NCBI RefSeq assembly: GCF_002950945.1 | Contig: NZ_CP012673.1 | Span: 124,001 to 188,000 of the forward strand | Direction: 5' to 3' | DNA length: 64,000 nt | From: Sorangium cellulosum | GTDB lineage: Bacteria > Myxococcota_A > Polyangia > Polyangiales > Polyangiaceae | Part shown: positions 58,021 through 64,000 of the stretch, piece by piece | Position numbering within the stretch: position 1 is the stretch's first letter | Layout of the letters: the number at the start of each line of letters is the position of its first letter | The notes under the pieces: generated by a model | Databases searched by the model: none | The model's input: the letters and a program-made list of their open reading frames with translations, nothing else | Told to the model about the DNA's origin: nothing | Made by a program: the position numbers and the translations under genes

Positions 58021-60455
58021 CCTTCCTCGACGACGCGGGGGTCGGGCGCCTCGTCTCGCTCGCGGCGGAGCCCGAGGTCGTCGCGGGCAGGTTCGAGATC
58101 GACACGTTGATCGGCGAGGGCGGCATGGGCGTCGTCTTCGAGGCCTGGGACCGCGAGGCGCGCCGGGGCGTCGCGCTCAAGCTCCTGCGCGACGTCGATG
58201 AGGCGGCGAGCGCGCGCTTCGACCGGGAGGCCGAGGCGCTCGCCGTGCTCTCCCACCCGGGGATCGTCCGCTACGTCGCCCACGGCAGCACCGCGCTGGG
58301 CGAGCGGTACCTCGCGATGGAGCGGCTCGTGGGCGTGACGCTCGAGGCGCGGCTCGCCGAGGGCCCGCTCGGCGTCCGCGACGCGGTGCGCGTCGGGCAC
58401 GGCGTCGCCGCGGCCCTCGCCGCCGCGCACGAGAGGGGCCTCGTGCACCGGGACATCAAGCCGAGCAACATCTTCCTGGAGAGCGGCGCCGCCGAGCGCG
58501 TCAAGCTCCTCGATTTCGGGCTCGCGCGCGGCAAGGACGCGCCCGCCGTGACGAAGGCCGGGTCGCTCGTCGGCACGCCGAGCTACATGGCCCCCGAGCA
58601 GGTGCGCGGCGGCGCGTCGTCCCCCGACGCGCGCGCGGACCTGTTCGCGCTCGGCGCGGTGCTCTTCGAGTGCCTGGCCGGCCGGGCCGCGTTCCTCGGC
58701 GCGGACACCGAGGCGGTGCTGGTCAAGATCCTCGTCGAGCGGCCGCCCGCGGTCCGCGAGCTCTGTCCGCTCGCCCCGCCGGCGCTCGAGGCGCTCGTCG
58801 CGCGCCTGCTCTCCAAGGACCCCGGAGGCCGCCCGGCGAGCGCCGCCGAGGTCGCGCGCGAGCTCGCCGCCCTGCTCGCCGACAAGGCCCTCGGCGCCGC
58901 CCCGGCTGCGCCGGCCGGCGATCCCGCGCCGGCCGCGGGGACCCTGATCGCCGGCAAGTACCGGGTGATCCGCGCGCTGGGCCGCGGCGGGATGGGCGTC
59001 GTGGTGCTCGCGCGGCACGAGGCGCTCGAGCGGAACGTGGCCATCAAGCTCCTGCGCGGGAGGAGGAGCGGCGGGGACGTGGAGCGCTTCCTCCGCGAGG
59101 CGCGGGCGGTGTCGCGCCTCGAGAGCGAGCACGTCGCGCGGGTGATGGACGTCGGCACGCTCGACGACGGCGGGCCGTTCATCGTGATGGAGTTCCTGGG
59201 CGGCAAGGACCTCGGGCAGGTCCTGCACGACAGGAAGCGGCTGCCGGTCGGGGTGGCCGTGGACTACGTGCTCCAGGCGGGGGAGGCGATCGCCGAGGCG
59301 CACGCGCTCGGCATCGTCCACCGGGATCTGAAGCCCTCGAACCTGTTCCTCACCACCCGGAGGGACGGCTCGCCGCTCGTCAAGGTGCTCGATTTCGGCA
59401 TCTCGAAGATCTCGCGCGCGAGCGACGCCGCGGAGCCGGGGCTTCCCCCGGCCCACGCGAGCATCACCGCGCCCGACGCGGTCATGGGCTCTCCGCTGTA
59501 CATGTCGCCGGAGCAGCTCGAGAGCACGAAGCGCGTCGACTCCCGCGCTGACATCTGGTCGCTCGGCGTCGTCCTGCAGGAGCTGCTCACCGGGCGTCCG
59601 CCTTTCGAGGCGGACAGCTTCATGGCGATGGGCGCGAAGATCGCCGCCGGCGCTCCCGCCCGGCTCCGCGACGGCTGCCCCGAGGCGCCGGAGGGCCTCG
59701 CCGCGGTCGTGCTCCGCTGCCTGGAGAAGGACCCGGCGCGGCGGTTCCGCAGCGTCGCCGAGCTCGCGCAGGCGCTCGGACCGTATGCGCCGGAGGGGTC
59801 CCGGCTCTCGGTCGATCGCATCAGCCGCATCGCCGGCGCCGCGGTCGCGGACGAGCCGGCCGCTCGCCCGGAGGTCGTCGCCGCGGACCGGGCGACCACC
59901 GCACGGACCTGGGACGCTCCGGTCGCTCGCGGGAGGCGGCGCGGGGTGCTCGTGCTGGGCGTGGCCGCGGCGGCGCTCGCGCTCGGCGCCGCGCTGCTCG
60001 CCGTGCAGCGCTCTCCGGGGGTCGCGGACGGCACGCCCGCGGCGCCTGCGTCTGTCGCTGCGACGGCGCCGTCGACCGAGGTGACGCCGGGCCAGGCCCT
60101 CCCGAGCCGCAGCGCGGCCGCGCCACCGCCCCTGCCGTCGCCGACGACGACCGGCGCGGCGCCCGCTCCGGACACCGAGGCCGCGGCGGGCGCGCGGCCT
60201 TCGCAGGGCGCCGGGCCCTCGAGCGGCGCGCCGCCTTCGCAGGGCGCCGGGCCCGCGCTCGGAGCGCGATCGCCGAGCCCGCCTGCGCGTCCGCCGTCCA
60301 GCGCGCGCGCCCAGCAGCCCGCGCCGCCGGGCAAGGGCAGACCCCCTGCAGCGCCCGCGGTCGAGCCCTCGCGCCCTGCCGGCGCGCCGCCTGCCGGCGC
60401 GCCGCCTGCCGGCGGCGCCGTGGACCCGATGGATCCGGCGCTGATCCGCCGATAA
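58017..60455 (+). CDS. Transmembrane protein with two Ser/Thr kinase domains
   Basis: An 812-residue fusion of two Hanks-type kinases. Domain 1 (about 22-290) has GEGGMGVV, VALKLL, HRDIKPSN (about 144) and DFGLA. Domain 2 (about 310-585) has GRGGMGVV, VAIKLL, HRDLKPSN (about 435) and DFGIS. All catalytic residues seem intact in both. Then follow one transmembrane helix (about 642-663, VLVLGVAAAALALGAALLAV) and an Ala/Pro/Ser/Gly-rich external tail with PSQGAGP repeats. The ATG overlaps the stop of the ECF sigma gene. Two full kinase domains in one chain suggest in-trans activation or separate substrates; the sigma factor is the obvious candidate target. Confidence 0.88.
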   Translation: MTFLDDAGVGRLVSLAAEPEVVAGRFEIDTLIGEGGMGVVFEAWDREARRGVALKLLRDVDEAASARFDREAEALAVLSHPGIVRYVAHGSTALGERYLAMERLVGVTLEARLAEGPLGVRDAVRVGHGVAAALAAAHERGLVHRDIKPSNIFLESGAAERVKLLDFGLARGKDAPAVTKAGSLVGTPSYMAPEQVRGGASSPDARADLFALGAVLFECLAGRAAFLGADTEAVLVKILVERPPAVRELCPLAPPALEALVARLLSKDPGGRPASAAEVARELAALLADKALGAAPAAPAGDPAPAAGTLIAGKYRVIRALGRGGMGVVVLARHEALERNVAIKLLRGRRSGGDVERFLREARAVSRLESEHVARVMDVGTLDDGGPFIVMEFLGGKDLGQVLHDRKRLPVGVAVDYVLQAGEAIAEAHALGIVHRDLKPSNLFLTTRRDGSPLVKVLDFGISKISRASDAAEPGLPPAHASITAPDAVMGSPLYMSPEQLESTKRVDSRADIWSLGVVLQELLTGRPPFEADSFMAMGAKIAAGAPARLRDGCPEAPEGLAAVVLRCLEKDPARRFRSVAELAQALGPYAPEGSRLSVDRISRIAGAAVADEPAARPEVVAADRATTARTWDAPVARGRRRGVLVLGVAAAALALGAALLAVQRSPGVADGTPAAPASVAATAPSTEVTPGQALPSRSAAAPPPLPSPTTTGAAPAPDTEAAAGARPSQGAGPSSGAPPSQGAGPALGARSPSPPARPPSSARAQQPAPPGKGRPPAAPAVEPSRPAGAPPAGAPPAGGAVDPMDPALIRR

Positions 60456-60531
60456 CCCACTCCGGGGCTCGGGGCGCTCCTCTGCTCCCAGGGCGCGCTC
60501 CAGGCGCGCGCGCGGTGGACGGGGACGAGGG

Positions 60532-61071
60532 TTATGGAGAGGAGGACGACGGAGAAGACGCCTGATCGCCGCCCGTCTCCTCGCCGTCCCAGTAGTCCCT
60601 GACCTGCGATTTGTCATAGACCTCGTGGACCGAGCGCACGAGGATCTTGTTCGAGTCGGTGTAGACGCAGACCTCATCGGGTTTCCGCTCACCGATCACG
60701 AGGAAGCGGCACAACGCGTCGCTGGTGTTGACGAGGCAGTGGCCGGCCTTCTGGCGCGCCGGGAAACAGACGTAGTCCCCGGCCGACACCTCGATCGTCT
60801 CCTCGCCGAGCCGCAGCGTGGCGCGCCCCTCCAGGATGAGGATGTGCTCTTCCTCCAGCAGGTGATAGTGCGCGGGCGAGGACTGCTTCCCCGGCAGGAG
60901 CTCCTCTATCTGCACGCCGACGTGATACCCATCGCCCACGGCCGCCTTGGTCAAATGACGGTAACGGCTGCCGAAGCGCGATCCCTCCGACCACTCTTCC
61001 CAGGGGACGTCCTCGACGGCGATCGGCTTGCGGATGACCGGCGGATCGGCCTTTTGATCGTTGCTCGACAC
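60532..61071 (-). CDS. Cupin-domain protein
   Basis: A 179-residue protein with one cupin domain. It has SRYRHLTKA, then PGKQSSPAHYHLLEEEHILILEGRATLRLG, carrying the H-x-H and Glu of motif 1. Motif 2 is VSAGDYVCFPARQKAGHCLVN, with its His. An acidic, Ser-rich C-terminal tail (residues about 160-179) follows SVHEVYDKSQVRDYWDGEE. I recall similar proteins as transcription-unit members in Proteobacteria, but no activity can be named. The start is GTG 61071, preceded by AAAGGAG. It converges with the double-kinase gene. A partial copy of its 3' end occurs at 42607, so the gene has been duplicated in the past. Confidence 0.78.
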   Translation of the reverse strand: MSSNDQKADPPVIRKPIAVEDVPWEEWSEGSRFGSRYRHLTKAAVGDGYHVGVQIEELLPGKQSSPAHYHLLEEEHILILEGRATLRLGEETIEVSAGDYVCFPARQKAGHCLVNTSDALCRFLVIGERKPDEVCVYTDSNKILVRSVHEVYDKSQVRDYWDGEETGGDQASSPSSSSP

Positions 61072-61282
61072 TGCGGGGCTCCTTTTGCTTGGCCGCGTCC
61101 ACGGCGCGGTGATCTCCGGGTTGATTGTACCTCTGGGTGAGCCCGCGCCAACGCTCGTCCTCGGGATCCTGGGGCATGCAGCCGGCCCGCGCCCGCGGCA
61201 GGTGCGCTCGACGCGCGGCGGCCCAGGCGCGCGCCGCGACGAGGCCGTGGACGGCACTCGGCTGCTCTGTTATGGGGCCTGC

Positions 61283-62170
61283 ATGATGCGATGGCTCGGA
61301 ACGGGGGTAGTCACGCTGCTGCTCGCCTCACCCGCTGCGGCGCTCGCCCAGACGGCGAGCGCGCCGGGGCCTTCCTCGGCGGCGGCGCCGCAGGTCGCCG
61401 GCGAAGACGAGGTGTCCCTCAAGAACGGCGGCATGCTCCGCGGAACCGTGGTGGCCGTGGAGCCCGGCAAGGAGGTCATCCTGCTGGTGCCGGGCACCGG
61501 CGAGCAGCGCCGGATCCCCTGGGCCGAGGTCGACCAGGTGCAGCGTGGCAAATACGCGCCCTCCGCGGCGCCGGCGCCCGCCGCGCCGCCCCCGGCCGCC
61601 GCCCCCGCGCCGCCTCCCGCTGCTCCCCCGGACCTGCCGGCCGCCCCGAAGCGCGGCGCGCCGCGGGTGCACATCGCCACCGACGATCCCGCGGTGTCGC
61701 TCCACCAGGTCACCATGACGATCGGCGTCGTCGGCGCCGGCGGCAGCGCCTATGGCGTGGTCAGCCGTCCGATCTGCCAGGCTCCTTGCGATCGGGTCGT
61801 CGACGGCACGGCCGGTCAGCAGTTCTTCTTCGCCGGCGAAGGGATCACCCCTTCATCCCCCTTCCGCCTGTCCGACAAGGCCGGCGACGTCTCGATCGCC
61901 GTCGACGCGGGCAGCGCCGGCAAGCGGTTCGGCGGCATCATGTTGTCGAGCGTCGGCGCCGCGGGCGTGGTCGGCGGCGGGATGCTGCTCCTTCTCGACG
62001 GACTCGGCCCCAAGGGCAGCCAGGAATCCTCCTTCTTGCCCACCCTCGGGGGCGTCGCGCTCGGCGCCGGGGCGGTCATGCTCGTGCCAGGGATCATCCT
62101 GTGGGCGACCAGCGGGACCGACTACTCGTTCCAGGACGCCGTGGCGCGGACGCGGACGCTGCGCTTCTAA
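61283..62170 (+). CDS. Hypothetical envelope protein with two hydrophobic helices
   Basis: A 295-residue exported protein. Signal peptide about 1-23 (GVVTLLLASPAAALAQ). A small domain (about 42-85) has VSLKNGGMLRGTVVAVEPGKEVILLVPG and RIPWAEVDQVQRGKY, an SH3-like strand set often seen in myxobacterial envelope proteins. A Pro/Ala linker follows, then a beta-rich part (RVHIATDDPAVSLHQ), then two C-terminal hydrophobic segments (IMLSSVGAAGVVGGGMLLLLDG and GGVALGAGAVMLVPGIILWAT). It is likely periplasmic or inner-membrane-anchored. Two start codons (61283, 61286) are adjacent. Function unknown. Confidence 0.7.
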   Translation: MMRWLGTGVVTLLLASPAAALAQTASAPGPSSAAAPQVAGEDEVSLKNGGMLRGTVVAVEPGKEVILLVPGTGEQRRIPWAEVDQVQRGKYAPSAAPAPAAPPPAAAPAPPPAAPPDLPAAPKRGAPRVHIATDDPAVSLHQVTMTIGVVGAGGSAYGVVSRPICQAPCDRVVDGTAGQQFFFAGEGITPSSPFRLSDKAGDVSIAVDAGSAGKRFGGIMLSSVGAAGVVGGGMLLLLDGLGPKGSQESSFLPTLGGVALGAGAVMLVPGIILWATSGTDYSFQDAVARTRTLRF

Positions 62171-62210
62171 GGAGGCTCCCACGGCAGCAGCCGCCGCTCT
62201 GACCCGGCGC

Positions 62211-64000
62211 TCAGCCCCCGGCGCCGCCGTCGCGCGGGAGCACCACGAAGAACGTGGTCCCCTCGCGCTCCGTCGATCGAACGTTCACCCGGCCGCCGTG
62301 CGCGCTCGCGATCTCGCGCACGATGTAGAGGCCGAGCCCGACGCTGCGCGAACCCGGCCTCGCCCGCGCCGCGCCCCGCTGCATCGGCTCGAAGATCTGC
62401 GCCTGGATCTCCTGCGGAATCGGCTGCCCCGCGTTGTGCACCCGGATCTCCAGCGTGCCCTCGGCCACGGCGGTCGTCACCGTGACCGGCTGGTCCGGGG
62501 TGCCGTACGTCAGCGCGTTGTTCACCAGGTTCGTGAGGATCTGCGCGATCCGATCCGCATCCGCGAACCCCCGACCGTCCCCCGCGCGCCGGTGCTCCAC
62601 CTGACGAGCGGGCCAGGCGAGCCTCACCTCCTCGAGGCAATCGGCCGCGACCAGGTGCAGATCGATCGCGCGGCGCGCGACGCGCAGGCCGCCGCCGAGC
62701 CTCGCCTGCGTGAAATCGAGCAGGTCCGTGATGAGCCGGTTGGCGCGGTGGGCGGCGGCCGTGATCCGGCCGGCGAGCACGCCCTGAAGGTCGGCGTCGG
62801 CGTCCCCGAGCAGCTGCGTTCCCAGGAGGATCGCGTTCAGCGGATTGCGGAGATCGTGGCTGACGATCCCGATGAGCTGCTCTGCCAGGATCGCGCGCTG
62901 CTGGGCCTCGCGCTCCTGCTGGCGCAGGGCGGTCACGTCGCGCGTGAGCCCGAGGACCGTGACGATCTCTCCGCGCGCGTTGCGCTCGGGGACGATATGG
63001 GCCTGGAGCTCGCGCCGCCGGCCGTCCCGCCCCTCGTACGTGAACGCGAGCGTGACGCGGCGGCCCGCGAACGCCTCGTGGACGGCGGCGGCCCAGGCGG
63101 CCACGTCGGCGCTCCCCATCCCGCCCTGGTCGATCGGCTTCCCGAGGAAGTCCGCCACGGGCCTCCCGGTGAGGCCCTCGGCGGCGGGGCTGAGGTACAC
63201 GAAGCGGTGCGCCCGATCGAAGCGCACGATCACGTCGGGCGAATTCTCGGCCAGCGTTCGGAATTCAATCTCGCGCTGCCGGACAGCCTCCTCGCTCCTC
63301 CGGCGGTCCGTCACGTCCTCGAGCACGCCGGTGAAGTGGAGCGGTCTGCCGTCATCGTCGAAGAACGAGCGCCCGGTGGAGCGGACGATGCGCTCGACCC
63401 CGTCGTGGCCGAGGAGCCGGTACTCTACCGAGTACGTCGCGCGGCGCTCCGGGTCGATCGCGGCGGCGAACGCGGCGGCCTCGACGGCGCGGTCGTCCGG
63501 GTGGATGCACGCGGCATACGCCTCGGGCGTGACCTCGTCGGAGGGAGGGAGCCCGATCAACGAGGCCACGTCGCGCTCGTAGTGACGCGTGCCGGTCGGC
63601 ACGTCGACGCTCCACACGCGCAGGCGCGCCGAGTCGAGCGCGAGCCGCAGCCGGGCCTCGGCGTGCGCCCGCGCCTGCTGCGCCTGCCGCTCGCTCGCGA
63701 GCAGCTCCTCCGCGCGCTTCCTCGCGAGCAGCAGCTCCCGCTCGTATTTGCGTCGGTCCGTCGCGACGAACACGGCCACGTCGATCGGCGGCCGGCCGGC
63801 CGGGGCCGCCCCGGCCGGCGCCGCGCGGCGGGCGGCGTTCACCAGCACCGCGAGCGCGCGGCCGTCGCGGCGCACGATCTCGAGCTGCACCTCGGCCACC
63901 GATCCCTGCATCTGCAGGAGCGGCATCCAGTGGGTGTAGTGGAACAGCCTGCTTCCTACCGTGAGCAGGTCCTGGAAACGCTTGCCCAGGAGCTCGTCCG
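62211..64000 (-). CDS. PAS-domain sensor histidine kinase (5' end beyond the window)
   Basis: The last ~597 residues of a cytoplasmic-type hybrid sensor. At least three PAS regions are visible: a partial one at the edge (ELLGKRFQDLLTVG, WMPLLQMQGSVAEVQLEI), one around DVASLIGLPPSDEVTPEAYAACIHPDDR, and one around NSPDVIVRFDRAHRFVYLSPAAEGLTG. Then follow a HisKA H-box, GIVSHDLRNPLNAILLGTQLL, and an HATPase domain with TNLVNNALTYGTPDQPV (N box) and GLGLYIVREIASAHGG (G box). No receiver domain follows the ATPase. A Met at 63926 is not the start because the frame continues to the window end. The cognate regulator is not in the window. Confidence 0.9.
   Translation of the reverse strand, partial: DELLGKRFQDLLTVGSRLFHYTHWMPLLQMQGSVAEVQLEIVRRDGRALAVLVNAARRAAPAGAAPAGRPPIDVAVFVATDRRKYERELLLARKRAEELLASERQAQQARAHAEARLRLALDSARLRVWSVDVPTGTRHYERDVASLIGLPPSDEVTPEAYAACIHPDDRAVEAAAFAAAIDPERRATYSVEYRLLGHDGVERIVRSTGRSFFDDDGRPLHFTGVLEDVTDRRRSEEAVRQREIEFRTLAENSPDVIVRFDRAHRFVYLSPAAEGLTGRPVADFLGKPIDQGGMGSADVAAWAAAVHEAFAGRRVTLAFTYEGRDGRRRELQAHIVPERNARGEIVTVLGLTRDVTALRQQEREAQQRAILAEQLIGIVSHDLRNPLNAILLGTQLLGDADADLQGVLAGRITAAAHRANRLITDLLDFTQARLGGGLRVARRAIDLHLVAADCLEEVRLAWPARQVEHRRAGDGRGFADADRIAQILTNLVNNALTYGTPDQPVTVTTAVAEGTLEIRVHNAGQPIPQEIQAQIFEPMQRGAARARPGSRSVGLGLYIVREIASAHGGRVNVRSTEREGTTFFVVLPRDGGAGG

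Overview
The window is very GC-rich (roughly 70% or more by eye). Many secreted lipoproteins carry Gly/Ser/Ala-rich linkers directly after the lipobox. It also holds eukaryote-like Ser/Thr kinases, an ECF-type sigma factor overlapping a kinase gene, fibro-slime proteins and several plant-polysaccharide hydrolases. This combination points to a large-genome myxobacterium of the Polyangiales, most like Sorangium or Polyangium. That is inference from gene content; there is no rRNA or tRNA gene to confirm it.

Region by region. 0-2.5 kb: an arginine pair, N-acetylornithine carbamoyltransferase (argF') overlapping a kinase/synthase fusion, as in the acetylated Xanthomonas-type pathway. 2.5-10.6 kb: a G-rich intergenic region with a perfect 42-bp inverted repeat, a GNAT enzyme, an RsbR-like PAS-PAS-STAS protein, a Uma2 nuclease and an AddA-like helicase-nuclease. 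10.9-14.3 kb: a tightly coupled operon of two UbiA prenyltransferases, an unrecognised protein and a lycopene-cyclase-like membrane protein. 14.3-23.5 kb: minus-strand genes for a fibro-slime lipoprotein, a CapK/PaaK-like ligase, a Cys-rich repeat protein, an M6-like metalloprotease and a ferritin-like lipoprotein. 23.7-28.7 kb: small metabolic and stress genes (cupin, GST, AraC regulator), an internally duplicated glyoxalase-fold lipoprotein and a second PAS-PAS-STAS protein.

29-53.5 kb: a carbohydrate-degrading island. It has three CE1-like esterases, a clan GH-A-like hydrolase, an SGNH esterase, GH43 and GH44 enzymes, a carbohydrate-binding-like lipoprotein and a second fibro-slime protein, nearly all predicted lipoproteins. 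Several have palindromes or repeated operators upstream. A two-component system (47.9-50.0 kb), a STAND ATPase and a TPR membrane protein are interspersed.

53.9-64 kb: signalling genes, namely a membrane Ser/Thr kinase, an ECF-like sigma factor overlapping a double-kinase protein, a cupin, two envelope proteins and a PAS histidine kinase running off the edge.

Gene remnants are common from 23 kb on: aldolase, YciI, epimerase, cupin, kinase, two carbohydrate-binding gene fragments and an IS110-type transposase. The most striking case is a duplicated divergent pair (kinase and carbohydrate-binding lipoprotein). One copy, near 44.3 kb, keeps the lipoprotein and has a deleted kinase. The other, near 53.7 kb, keeps the kinase and has a deleted lipoprotein.
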